From Adlercreutzia sp910585575 (GTDB taxonomy: Bacteria; Actinomycetota; Coriobacteriia; Coriobacteriales; Eggerthellaceae), in assembly GCF_951801035.1 (NCBI RefSeq), contig NZ_CATOKT010000002.1: a DNA stretch of 64,000 nt; one strand, 5' to 3'. The notes below the pieces were generated by a model. It worked only from the letters and a program-made list of their open reading frames with translations, did not search any database and was not told the DNA's origin. Both the position numbers and the translations under genes were made by a program. Positions 34,993-44,489 of the stretch are shown here, piece by piece (position 1 is the first letter of the stretch; every line of letters begins with the position of its first letter).

Positions 34993-35561
34993 TAGGCCGC
35001 TTTCGCAAGTTGTGACTCAATAAGCTTTTCAAAGCCTTTGAGCTGCCCTTTCACTTCGCACAGATACTCTGGGCTGCAGCTTTCTTCCGAAAGGATGAAG
35101 GGAACGAGTTTTGCGATTTGCAGTTCGATATCTTTGTAGACCATGGCAAGAGCCTCATTGTTATCTCGTATGGCCTGAGAACGTGCTCGGGATATCTGGC
35201 CGATGATCTCCCATGCCTTCTCGTTGAGTACTTCTTGCTGCAGGGTGAGCTCGTAGATTTCGTTGATGTCCATGGTGTTTCCCTCCTCGTCAAAGGTGAC
35301 TTCGGCGTACACGATGCGCTCGACGCTTTCTCGCTGCTTGGGAGAGAGCGCTTCGCCCTCGCGTTCCAAGCAGTCGGCCATGAACTGGGGGATGGCGGCA
35401 GCACGAATAAGATTGGCGTTGGCCTTGGTGGGCGTCGCGCCGTTTTCGTAGCGGGCGATGCTCGCCTCCCCGATACCGAGTATGCGGGCGAAGGCCTGTT
35501 GGGATAAGCCGTAATAGCGCCGAATATCCTTAATAGCTTCGGGAGTGAGAGGGTCGATCAT
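34992..35561 (-). CDS. HTH-type antitoxin/repressor of the zeta toxin (PezA-like)
   Basis: This 189-residue protein has an N-terminal XRE helix-turn-helix (residues about 5-60; IRRYYGLSQQAFARILGIGEASIARYENG) and a helical C-terminal domain (about 70-189) that would bind and neutralise the toxin, as in PezA. AAGGAA lies upstream of ATG 35561; an in-frame ATG 13 codons earlier lacks a good site. The upstream region is unusually AT-rich with palindromes, fitting autorepression. The domain order matches PezA, but the C-terminal half is longer and I could not match it in detail. Confidence 0.8.
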   Translation of the reverse strand: MIDPLTPEAIKDIRRYYGLSQQAFARILGIGEASIARYENGATPTKANANLIRAAAIPQFMADCLEREGEALSPKQRESVERIVYAEVTFDEEGNTMDINEIYELTLQQEVLNEKAWEIIGQISRARSQAIRDNNEALAMVYKDIELQIAKLVPFILSEESCSPEYLCEVKGQLKGFEKLIESQLAKAA

Positions 35562-35660
35562 GGCAATTCCTTCCTCGCAATGTTGGTGGGATAGTACCAT
35601 CTTGTGATAAGCAAGGGAAGATTAATTGCCATCTATTGATTAAATTATTTTCTTAATACT

Positions 35661-35686
35661 ATCAAATGATAGATAAATCATTTGAT
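35661..35686. promoter_or_regulatory. 10-bp inverted repeat upstream of the toxin-antitoxin operon
   Basis: ATCAAATGAT (35661-35670) and ATCATTTGAT (35677-35686) are exact complements separated by AGATAA, in an AT-rich stretch 100 bases upstream of the antitoxin start. It is a candidate operator for the HTH antitoxin. Confidence 0.5.
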
Positions 35687-35753
35687 CTGCTCAGGCATCA
35701 CAAGGGACGGAAGACTCCCATGATCGATCACACGCCCTTCGTACCGCCCCCAT

Positions 35754-35805
35754 AAAAAAGCTCCTTCAGTCGTTGAGGGTTTTTCCTAATACGACTGAAG
35801 GAGCT
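35754..35805 (-). terminator. Intrinsic terminator of ettA
   Basis: Read on the minus strand, AGCTCCTTCAGTCGT pairs with its complement (35791-35805 and 35759-35773) around a 17-base loop and is followed by TTTTTT. Confidence 0.9.
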
Positions 35806-35857
35806 GCAATGTCACCGGGGGCCGTGCCGCGGGGTTGCGCCAGGCCGCGCTTGGGTG

Positions 35858-37537
<1,680 letters not shown>

Positions 37538-37758
37538 GAATGCTCCTTGCGAATCGAGTGGATGCCGGCGCGGCCCGGAGTTTGCTGCCTGCGGGTGCCG
37601 GCGTCCGTTGTTGCTGGCTGGTATTGTCGCACGGAATGGGGCGGTTGGCGCGAAGTTGTGGGCGCGCTCGGCAAATGATCACGGCGAGGGGCTGGAAGTG
37701 AGGCGCTGGGGAGCGGCGGCTCCTTGCGGGTTTTTCTTGTTGGCGCGATGTTAGGCGC

Positions 37759-37786
37759 TTGATGGGGGCTCGGTGCGCGTTACACT
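37759..37786 (+). promoter_or_regulatory. Promoter of the Lys-rich secreted protein gene
   Basis: TTGATG (37759-37764), a 16-base spacer and TACACT (37781-37786) lie 28 bases before the ATG. This is the best sigma70-like match in the window. Confidence 0.6.
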
Positions 37787-37814
37787 GGGCAAACCCAAGA
37801 GAAAGGGACGGGAA

Positions 37815-38612
37815 ATGCAGAAGCTCTTGCATAAATCTATCGCGGTGTTTACCGCGTGCGCCTTGGCGGTGGGCATGGTGACGCTGCCCATCGGCGCGGA
37901 TGAGGCCCAGGCGGCTACGAAAACCACTAAGACAACCACTACCAAGAAGACCACCAAGACGACTGCCGCTAAGAAGACGAGCAAGGCGGTCATGGCCAAG
38001 CTCAAGCTGAAGTGGACGCTCAAGAAGAACAAGAAGTTCACGATCACGGAGCCCTACGCCGGTGTGGGTGCCAAGAAGAGCAACGTGCTCATGAAGAACT
38101 ATAAGGTGCGCAACGCCAAGAACAAGCCGGGCTACAAGACGGTGTCTTTCGACGTTGTGAAGACCCTCGCATGGACGCCCACGAAAAAGCAGGTCCATAA
38201 GATGATGGATACCAACTATTATGTGGACACAAAAAGTGTTGGCGGTGGCGTGTATATTGCGGTAGTTGACCGTACGACGGGGCGAAGCTTGGCGGTGAGC
38301 AACAACAAGCAAAAGGTCGAGGTGCGGAGCACAACCTGGAAAACCAGCAGCCCGACAAAGTGGATCACCGACGAGGATAAATGCCACTCTCTTGCTCTGG
38401 ACAGAAAGATGAAGATCCACGTCGCCATTACCTACCCCGCTAGCTACAAGGGGCTCTGCATCGGCATTGGCGGCTATAACAAGAAGGCCGAGACTAAGGC
38501 TGACAAGCAGTTCTGGCAGGGCAAGGTTGCGTTCTCGAAGACGTCGTTCTACAAGAACGCGAAGACCAAGAGCGGCAAGAAGCTCAATTCCTATTGGATG
38601 CGCGTGAAGTAG
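37815..38612 (+). CDS. Secreted Lys/Thr-rich protein, function unknown
   Basis: This 265-residue protein has a Sec signal peptide (residues 1-33, ending AQAATK). A Lys/Thr repeat tract (KTTKTTTTKKTTKTTAAKKT) follows, then a basic domain of about 200 residues without a recognised family. It is strongly cationic, suggesting an association with teichoic-acid-like polymers, cell wall or DNA. Its composition resembles the three secreted proteins at 49369-52017, though no direct domain match is visible. ATG 37815 follows AAAGGGACGGGA; a start at 37773 would put extra residues before the signal peptide. Confidence 0.8.
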   Translation: MQKLLHKSIAVFTACALAVGMVTLPIGADEAQAATKTTKTTTTKKTTKTTAAKKTSKAVMAKLKLKWTLKKNKKFTITEPYAGVGAKKSNVLMKNYKVRNAKNKPGYKTVSFDVVKTLAWTPTKKQVHKMMDTNYYVDTKSVGGGVYIAVVDRTTGRSLAVSNNKQKVEVRSTTWKTSSPTKWITDEDKCHSLALDRKMKIHVAITYPASYKGLCIGIGGYNKKAETKADKQFWQGKVAFSKTSFYKNAKTKSGKKLNSYWMRVK

Positions 38613-38632
38613 CCACTAGCTTTAAGCAAGAT

Positions 38633-38667
38633 GCGGGGCGCCAGCGAAAGCGGCGCCCCGCTTTAGT
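38633..38667 (+). terminator. Terminator after the secreted protein gene
   Basis: A 10-bp stem GCGGGGCGCC / GGCGCCCCGC with a 9-base loop is followed by TTTAGTT. It lies just upstream of the phosphatase gene, so it may also limit read-through into it. Confidence 0.75.
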
Positions 38668-38692
38668 TGTTGCTGATCAGGAAAGGATTCCC

Positions 38693-39151
38693 ATGCATCG
38701 CATTCTGTTTGTCTGCCACGGCAATATCTGTCGCTCCACCATGGCTGAATTCGTGCTGAAGGATATGGTGCAGAGACGGGGCGAGGCCGATCAGTTCGTC
38801 ATTGCCTCGGCGGCCACGAGCACCGAGGAGATTGGCAACCCCGTGCATCCGGGCACTCAGCGCGCGTTGCGCGAGCGCGGTATCGGCGGTTTTGAGAAAA
38901 AGCGCGCCCGTCAGCTGCGCCGCGATGATTACGATCAGTACGACCTGCTTATTGGCATGGACGAGGCCAATATTCGCAACATGACCCGCATGCTTGGCGG
39001 CGACCCCGAGGGCAAGGTGCACCTGCTTCTGGAGTTCGCCGGGGAAACGAGCGCCATCGCCGACCCTTGGTACACTGGTGACTTCGAAGCCACTTACCGC
39101 GATGTGGCAGCGGGTTGCGAAGGCTTGCTGCGGGAGTTGGAAGAGCGGTAG
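38693..39151 (+). CDS. Low-molecular-weight protein tyrosine phosphatase
   Basis: This 152-residue protein has the P-loop FVCHGNICRST near the N-terminus (CX5R, with Ser/Thr after Arg) and the general-acid loop DPWYTGDF near the C-terminus, the two catalytic elements of LMW-PTPs. GMDEANIRNM is a further family segment. Such enzymes often act on phosphotyrosine in polysaccharide-export kinases, but no such gene lies nearby. ATG 38693 has AGGAAAGGA upstream; an in-frame start at 38594 would overlap the preceding gene and is unlikely. Confidence 0.93.
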   Translation: MHRILFVCHGNICRSTMAEFVLKDMVQRRGEADQFVIASAATSTEEIGNPVHPGTQRALRERGIGGFEKKRARQLRRDDYDQYDLLIGMDEANIRNMTRMLGGDPEGKVHLLLEFAGETSAIADPWYTGDFEATYRDVAAGCEGLLRELEER

Positions 39152-39248
39152 TACCGAAATTCGGGTCGGAGTGGCAAAAAAGTCGAGTTCTGACCAGAAG
39201 CAAAGCCTTCTCACCGTACTTTATGGCCTCTGGATGACGGATGAGGGC

Positions 39249-39602
39249 CTATTTCCCCATCAGATGTCGGATGGCGGCCATGGGATGGTGGAGAATCATG
39301 CGGGGTCCTGCGTAGCGCATGACCTTGCGAATCTCCTCTTGCTGACGGCGACTGTAGCAGTGGTTGCCGCACTGCTCACAACTGGTTTTTCTTGCCATAG
39401 AACAGCAGCGTTCGGTGCGCTTGACGCAGTATTCGTCGAGTGCCAGGCATTCCGGGCACACCGGCTCGCCGCAGAAAGCCCGATCGGTGCGGTCGGCGTC
39501 GCGGTGGTGGTCGGAGCAATAGAGTGCCACCATCTGCGAGATGGTGCGCTTCTCTCGTTCGCGGCGCTTGGCCACGGCGGGGGTGTCTTCGGGTCGTGTC
39601 AT
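39249..39602 (-). CDS. ygbA: YgbA-family (nitrous oxide-stimulated promoter family) protein
   Basis: This 117-residue Cys/His-rich protein matches the YgbA_NO family: REKRTISQMVALYCSDHH, CPECLALDEYCVKRTERC, CEQCGNHCYSRRQQEEIRKVMRYAGPRMILHHPMAAIRH-like ending (key segment VMRYAGPRM). E. coli ygbA belongs to the NO-responsive NsrR regulon; the Cys pairs suggest a metal or FeS site. The ATG overlaps the stop codon of the methyltransferase gene (ATGA), so it is translationally coupled as third gene of the elp3 operon. An alternative ATG three codons upstream is possible. Confidence 0.88.
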   Translation of the reverse strand: MTRPEDTPAVAKRREREKRTISQMVALYCSDHHRDADRTDRAFCGEPVCPECLALDEYCVKRTERCCSMARKTSCEQCGNHCYSRRQQEEIRKVMRYAGPRMILHHPMAAIRHLMGK

Positions 39603-40567
39603 AGGGCGCATTCTATTCTCAGGACGACATAGCGGTTGAGCGTGCCACTTTTACCATCGGCGCTGAAGCGGGCTACTTCTTGCAGGGGTGCTGCAAGCTG
39701 GGCTTCTGCGACAAGTTGATCGATTTCTGCTTCGTCGCAGTGATGGCAGAAGCGGTAGACGCCCGTGGCGCGCTGCCAAGGGAGTAGGGCGTCGCGCGGG
39801 CCGAAGGAGGGAAGCTGGTAGGCGGCGCGTCCCTCGGCGGTGGTGCGCTCGGCTTTGGCGGCCAGGCGCGGGTCGTCGAGGAACTGCCAGAATGAGATGA
39901 CGGCAAACCCACCAGGGCGGAGGGATCGTCCGAGGCAGGCAAGCATCTGCGCCCGTAGGTCGAATCGGGGAAGATGGTGCATGACCCCGAAGGCTACGGC
40001 GAGATCGCAGGCGCCATCGGGGAGCGCTTCGTGAAGCCCGCTTTCCAGCAGAGCGTCTACTAGGTCGATCTCGCAAAAGTCCAGGGAGGAAGCACCTGCG
40101 GCGGAGGCCGCCAACGTGGGTGGAAGGGTCGACGCCGATGATGAAAGGAGCGTGGGCGCTGCCGACGACGTGGGCGTTGCGGACGAGGCGGGGGCTACCG
40201 ACGATGCGGGCGTCTGGTGCGTAAGCGGCGCGACGTCGAGCTGCGCGGGCAATGGGATCGCGGGGAAATCGATCGCTGCCTGTTTCGCAAGGGGCGCGCA
40301 GTTGTCGACGGCATGCACGCTGAGCTGCGCGGGCACGTGCTCGGCCAAGAACCGTTCGAAGCGCAGGTTGCCGCAGCCCAGATCGAGCACGGAGAGGGGG
40401 CGGCTGCTGAAGCCGGGGTCGACTTCAGCGATGGCGGAAAGCGCTTGCTCCCACCCCTGCCAGGGCGCTTGGCGCGTGGCCGAGAACGAAGTGGCTTCAC
40501 GGGCATAGAAGTCGCTGGTGAGGGCGTTCAGGGAGCGCACGGCGGCGTCGTCGAAGCTGCTGCTCAT
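39599..40567 (-). CDS. Class I SAM methyltransferase resembling the tRNA methyltransferase Trm9/ALKBH8
   Basis: This 322-residue protein has SAM motif I VLDLGCGNLRFERFLAEH, an acidic VDNCAPLA strand end, CDLAVAFGVMHHLPRFDLR and LRPGGFAVISFW. The C-terminal part (DALLPWQ ... VYRFCHHCDEAEIDQLV) resembles the D-x-x-x-PW and RYYHxFxxGELxxL segments of Trm9/ALKBH8 methyltransferases, which make mcm5U34 from the cm5U made by Elp3. A low-complexity Ala/Ser/Pro/Thr insert of about 50 residues (about 120-170) interrupts the Rossmann core. Its ATG overlaps the elp3 stop codon (ATGA). The Trm9 function is inferred from these segments and the operon. Confidence 0.75.
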   Translation of the reverse strand: MSSSFDDAAVRSLNALTSDFYAREATSFSATRQAPWQGWEQALSAIAEVDPGFSSRPLSVLDLGCGNLRFERFLAEHVPAQLSVHAVDNCAPLAKQAAIDFPAIPLPAQLDVAPLTHQTPASSVAPASSATPTSSAAPTLLSSSASTLPPTLAASAAGASSLDFCEIDLVDALLESGLHEALPDGACDLAVAFGVMHHLPRFDLRAQMLACLGRSLRPGGFAVISFWQFLDDPRLAAKAERTTAEGRAAYQLPSFGPRDALLPWQRATGVYRFCHHCDEAEIDQLVAEAQLAAPLQEVARFSADGKSGTLNRYVVLRIECAL

Positions 40568-42498
40568 GCCAGGCTTCTTTGCTGGTAAAGCCCGGCATCG
40601 GCAAACCCGAGGCGGCGATAGTAGTCGCGCGTGCCCACGGCGCTGATGACGTTGATGGCGGTGTAGCCAGCTGCCTTGGCTTGGGCGCAGGCTTCTTCCA
40701 CCAGCTGGCGCCCAAGGCCCAGGTGCTGAGTTCCCTCGCCGGTTTGGTGCAGTGCGGCCACCTTGCCGTACACGTGAACCTCGCGAATCATGGCCTCGCC
40801 TGATTGCGCGGGCAGCGGGTCGGTCGCGGCCTTTGTGGCGCCGTTCTCGCCGGCGGATGCGGGGGCCGCGGGAATGCTTGCCGTGGGCAGCGACAGGCGC
40901 AGGAAGCCGGCGATGCGCCCCTCGGGCGTGACCCATTGCAGGAAGCGCTCCTCGCTGACAGTGGTGTCGTAACGCACTTCCTCCATGGTCAGTTGGGTCG
41001 TATCGGCGCCTTCAACGGCGATTTCGCGATGGCGAATTTCCTGCACCGGGGCGTTTTCAGCTTCCAGATGGCCTTCGACAATTTGGCGCAGGTTCGTCTT
41101 CTTGTTGCCTACCAAGATGTCGGTGGCCGAAATGTCGCGGATCATGCGGGAGATGCGGGTGTAGGGCGGCGTGGCTTGTACGTCGGCTGCCAGCACCTGC
41201 ACCAGCTCTTCCTCGGTGTAGGGACGCCAGGTGCCCGCTTCGAAGGCCTCGGTCAGGGCTGCGCTGGCCACGAGGGCGCAGGGGTAGAGTTTCACCTCGT
41301 CGGGCAGGAAAGCCGGGTCGGTCACGAGGCGATGGTAGTCGGCGATGTCCTCTTCGGGCGTGGCTCCCAGCAAATTCGCCATGAAATGCACGTGGCTTTT
41401 GAAGCCAAAGAGGCGCAGTAGGGCCAGGGCCTCGGCGATGCGCTCGTCGGTGATGGCTCGCCCGTTGGCTGCCAGCCGCTCGTTGCTCAGACTCTGGATG
41501 CCCAGCTGCACCTTGGTGCAGCCCAGGGCGCGCAGCCCCAAGCAGCTCTCGGCGGTGATGAGGTCGGGGCGCGTCTCTACCACCAGGCCCACCACGCGTT
41601 TGGCGGCGGTTTCGTTGGCATGGTGCAGCTGTTCGATATCGGCGGGAGAGATGGGCACGGGAGCGCCCTCGAGGTCGAGAGTGTTGCGCGGGTTGGGCGC
41701 CGCGTCGGCGGCTATACCGTGGGGGTTGCTGCGCCGCCCCTCGATGGCCTCGGTCACGGCCCGATGGGCCGCATCCTCGTACAAAAGCGGCCAGGCCTGG
41801 TTGTACGTGAGTTCGCCGGCGTCGATGCGGGCCTGCACTAACGCGGTGGCGGCGGCCAGCTTGTCGCGTTCGCGGGGCAGCCCCAGGCTCTCGTAGAAGG
41901 CACGGCGCGCGGCGGCCTCCTTGGTGCGCTCTTCGTCGCTGAGGTTAAGGGCGCGGAACAGTTCGCCGATGAACCAGCGCTGGTAGGCTGCGGGGTAATC
42001 GCTCCAGGTGCCGCCCAGCACGATGAGCTCCACTTTGTCGGTGACGTGACCCATGTCGGTGAGGGCACGCAGACGGGCTGCCACCTGCAGAAACGGATCG
42101 AACCAGCAGCGCTCGGCCCGTTGACAGGCCGGCTCGTCGGCCAGATAGCTTTTGGGCATGCGAATGTCATTGGGGCAGTACACGCATTGGCTGGAGCAGC
42201 GCCACGGCTTGGTGAGTACGGTGATGGTGGCCACGCCCGAGGCGGTGCGCCGCGGCTTCGCCTGCAAAAGGCGCACCACGGCCCGGTCGGTGGCTTCGTC
42301 GACGTTCCATGCCGCCCAGTGCTCGGGCTCGTTCGCCCGCACCGCCAGGTAGTAGGGGAGCAGCCGACGCTTTGCCACGTGGCGGGTGCCGTCATGGGCT
42401 GCGCGGTTGTGACGGCGCACCAGCTTGTCGAGCCAGACGGCATCCACGGGCGTGCCCGCCCGCACCGCATCGATTATTTCTCGAAGAGCATCTTCCAT
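40564..42498 (-). CDS. elp3: Elp3-family radical SAM / GNAT tRNA uridine-34 carboxymethyl transferase
   Basis: This 644-residue protein has an N-terminal helical region with a tRNA-binding-like basic segment (about 20-50) and a radical SAM core with CSSQCVYCPND (near residue 105). VELIVLGGTWSDYP and GLVVETRPDLIT are conserved Elp3 motifs. The C-terminal third is a GNAT acetyltransferase domain (VHVYGKVAALHQTGEGTQHLGLGRQLVEEACAQA-type motif A with QHLGLGRQL). Elp3 makes cm5U at the tRNA wobble position using acetyl-CoA and SAM. Bacterial Elp3 is sporadic. The start is probably leaderless: TATAAT ends 6 bases before the ATG. Confidence 0.93.
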   Translation of the reverse strand: MEDALREIIDAVRAGTPVDAVWLDKLVRRHNRAAHDGTRHVAKRRLLPYYLAVRANEPEHWAAWNVDEATDRAVVRLLQAKPRRTASGVATITVLTKPWRCSSQCVYCPNDIRMPKSYLADEPACQRAERCWFDPFLQVAARLRALTDMGHVTDKVELIVLGGTWSDYPAAYQRWFIGELFRALNLSDEERTKEAAARRAFYESLGLPRERDKLAAATALVQARIDAGELTYNQAWPLLYEDAAHRAVTEAIEGRRSNPHGIAADAAPNPRNTLDLEGAPVPISPADIEQLHHANETAAKRVVGLVVETRPDLITAESCLGLRALGCTKVQLGIQSLSNERLAANGRAITDERIAEALALLRLFGFKSHVHFMANLLGATPEEDIADYHRLVTDPAFLPDEVKLYPCALVASAALTEAFEAGTWRPYTEEELVQVLAADVQATPPYTRISRMIRDISATDILVGNKKTNLRQIVEGHLEAENAPVQEIRHREIAVEGADTTQLTMEEVRYDTTVSEERFLQWVTPEGRIAGFLRLSLPTASIPAAPASAGENGATKAATDPLPAQSGEAMIREVHVYGKVAALHQTGEGTQHLGLGRQLVEEACAQAKAAGYTAINVISAVGTRDYYRRLGFADAGLYQQRSLA

Positions 42499-42504
42499 AG
42501 GCCC

Positions 42505-42510
42505 ATTATA
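42505..42510 (-). promoter_or_regulatory. Consensus -10 directly before elp3 (leaderless start)
   Basis: On the minus strand TATAAT ends six bases before the elp3 ATG, so transcription should begin at or beside the start codon. No ribosome-binding site exists. Confidence 0.6.
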
Positions 42511-42665
42511 AGCGCGGCGCGTTCCCTGAGCGTTTAACTCTACTCGCCAAAACGACCGATTGGATGAGGCTTGCCCGTCTGCATCAAAAGTCGAAGATTT
42601 GGCGGTTGCCGCGAAAATTCTTGCTGCCGCGGTTCGTTTGCCGGCGTCAGCGCGGCTTCGCTTCC

Positions 42666-43265
42666 TTACAGGGCGGCTTCGATGGCCTCGAAGAGCTCGT
42701 CGTAGGTTTCGTAGGCCGGTACGTCGGGGTACTCGGCTTTGATGGCGTCGGTGGAGCGGAACAGGAAGCCGGCCTTCGAGTTCAGGATCATGCCCAGGTC
42801 GTTGTGGGAGTCGCCCGCGGCGATGGTCTCCATGCCGCAGCTGTGCAGGGCGTTCACCGTGGTGAGCTTCGTCTGCGGGCAGCGCATGCGGTAGTCGGAG
42901 ATGGTGCCGTCGGCGTCCACCACCAGCTCGTTGCAGAACAGCGTGGGCCAGCCGAGCTTCTCCATCAGCGGCTTGGCGAACTGCTCGAAGGTGTCGGAGA
43001 TGATGATGACCTGGGTGGTGGCGCGCAGCTTGTCAAGGAAGGCGCGGGCGCCCTCCATGGGGTCGATGGTGGCGATGACCTTCTGCACGTCGGGAAGTCC
43101 CAGGCCGTGCTCGCGCAGGATGTCCAGACGGTAGGCCATGAGCTTGTCGTAATCGGGCTCGTCGCGGGTGGTGCGCTTCAGCTCGGGAATGCCGGCGGCT
43201 TCAGCGAAGGCAATCCAAATTTCGGGAACCAGCACGCCTTCGAGGTCCAGGCAAACAACATTCAT
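42666..43265 (-). CDS. thrH: Phosphoserine phosphatase / homoserine phosphotransferase ThrH
   Basis: This 199-residue HAD-family protein matches Pseudomonas ThrH closely: VCLDLEGVLVPEIWIAFAE at the start (DxE/D nucleophile motif), TRDEPDYDKLMAYRLDIL, VIIISDTFEQFAKPLMEKLG (motif II) and IAAGDSHNDLGML-like AAGDSHNDLGMI (motif IV). It hydrolyses phosphoserine and can transfer its phosphate to homoserine. ATG 43265 has AAAGGAG upstream. It has no evident operon partner. Confidence 0.92.
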   Translation of the reverse strand: MNVVCLDLEGVLVPEIWIAFAEAAGIPELKRTTRDEPDYDKLMAYRLDILREHGLGLPDVQKVIATIDPMEGARAFLDKLRATTQVIIISDTFEQFAKPLMEKLGWPTLFCNELVVDADGTISDYRMRCPQTKLTTVNALHSCGMETIAAGDSHNDLGMILNSKAGFLFRSTDAIKAEYPDVPAYETYDELFEAIEAAL

Positions 43266-43508
43266 GGGATCTGCTCCTTTGTGCGACGAGGGCGCGAGGC
43301 CGAGGAAGGCTGGCGGACGGCCCGAGGGGGATTTTTCCTGCCCAGCGTATCCCAACTTTCCCAACGAGTGGGCAACGAAGGGGGAGGGTGGCGCCCCCGG
43401 CACCGCAAGTGGATTACCATGATCGAAAACATCAGTAATATGGCTTCGGCAACGGTGATGCGCACCAGAAACGCCGCCGTCTTCTGCGGAAAAGAGAAAG
43501 GGGCTGCC

Positions 43509-43682
43509 ATGGTTGATCTTTTGACGGCTGTCGTGTTTCTCTGCTGGGTGGTGGCCGGCGTGTGCGGGTTCGCCGCGCTGGTGTGCGTCTATTTGAAAAA
43601 GCCCCTGCGCCCGGTGCTGGTGGTGTTCAGCATCAGTGTTCTGATTTCCTTTGTGGCGATGCTCTTTCTGCCGCGTCTTTAG
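43509..43682 (+). CDS. 57-residue small membrane protein
   Basis: MVDLLTAVVFLCWVVAGVCG begins a short protein with two hydrophobic helices (about 4-28 and 36-54) split by YLKKPLRP, so it is a helical hairpin in the membrane. GAAAGGGG precedes the ATG at a good distance. It lies upstream of the 43737 gene with 54 bases between, a stretch holding a TATACT box, so the two may be separately transcribed. No family was recognised. Confidence 0.65.
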   Translation: MVDLLTAVVFLCWVVAGVCGFAALVCVYLKKPLRPVLVVFSISVLISFVAMLFLPRL

Positions 43683-43694
43683 CGCTGCCACCCT

Positions 43695-43700
43695 TATACT
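43695..43700 (+). promoter_or_regulatory. Candidate -10 of the 43737 gene
   Basis: TATACT lies 36 bases before the ATG. The -35 is weak and would sit inside the end of the small membrane protein gene. Confidence 0.4.
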
Positions 43701-43736
43701 AGGCGGATCCAAAAAAGAAGGGAGGCCCGAGGCCCT

Positions 43737-44405
43737 ATGATCGAGCGCGCCGATGGCATTTTGAGTGACATTAACGCTCCGGCCGAGCTGCCGGTGCCCG
43801 CCGTTATCCAGCAGGCGCCGGGCATTATGCTGCAGGGGCGGTTGGTGAAGTCGCTCGTGTTCTCGACGGACCTGGCCATTATCTGCCACTGCGACGCCGA
43901 TGCCGTACTGGCGGTGTATCCCTTCATGTGCCAGCCGGCCATCACCCAGGCGTTGGTGGCGGCTTCTCAGCGCCCGGTCATCAACGGCGTGGGCGGTTCA
44001 ATCACTCAGGGTGAGCGCTGCGTTACCTTGGCCCTGCATTCCGAGATGCAGGGCGTGGCCGGCGTGGTGGTGAACGCGGGTATTCCCGTGGATACCGTGC
44101 ACGATTTGGCCGCCCATGTGAACGTGCCCGTTATTGTGACGGTGTATCGTGACGACGAGCAGGCGCGTGCCCAAATTGAGGCCGGAGTGGACATGGTGAA
44201 CGTGGCCGCGGGGCGCCAGACGGCCGCTGTCGTGGCCCAGCTGCATAAGCAATACCCGCACCTGCCCATTATTGCCACGGGCGGCCCCACGGACGCCTCT
44301 ATCCTCGAGACGCTGGAGGCCGGCGCCAGCGCTATCAGCTGGACACCGCCCACGGCCCAAGCGTTGGAGCGCAAGGTCATGGAGCGCGTGCGCGGGGCGG
44401 AGTAG
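43737..44405 (+). CDS. TIM-barrel-like protein of unknown function (annotated as 'hydrolase' in related genomes)
   Basis: This 222-residue soluble protein has an alternating beta/alpha pattern. GGSITQGERCV, GVVVNAGIPVDTVHDLAAHVNVPVIVTVY, GVDMVNVAAGRQTAAVV and LPIIATGGPTDASILETLEAGASAISW resemble the phosphate-binding end of TIM barrels such as KDPG aldolase or ThiE. No catalytic Lys in the usual aldolase context is evident. GGGAGG lies 11 bases before the ATG. The stop codon TAG is followed in frame by a 24-bp tandem repeat. The family is known in anaerobes but without an assigned reaction. Confidence 0.7.
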   Translation: MIERADGILSDINAPAELPVPAVIQQAPGIMLQGRLVKSLVFSTDLAIICHCDADAVLAVYPFMCQPAITQALVAASQRPVINGVGGSITQGERCVTLALHSEMQGVAGVVVNAGIPVDTVHDLAAHVNVPVIVTVYRDDEQARAQIEAGVDMVNVAAGRQTAAVVAQLHKQYPHLPIIATGGPTDASILETLEAGASAISWTPPTAQALERKVMERVRGAE

Positions 44406-44417
44406 GAGCGCAGCGAC

Positions 44418-44489
44418 CTGACGAAAGGCGCCCGCGCCGCCCTGTCGAAAGACGATCGCGGCGCCCTGCTGAAGGGCGGCCGCGGCCTC
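44418..44489 (+). repeat. Three 24-bp tandem repeats after a stop codon
   Basis: Three degenerate 24-base units (44418-44441, 44442-44465, 44466-44489) of pattern CTG-nnG-AAR-GnC-GnnCGCG-GCC lie 12 bases after the TAG of the 43737 gene, in the same frame (LTKGARAA / LSKDDRGA / LLKGGRGL). The last unit abuts the end of the convergent Ppx/GppA gene. Confidence 0.75.
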
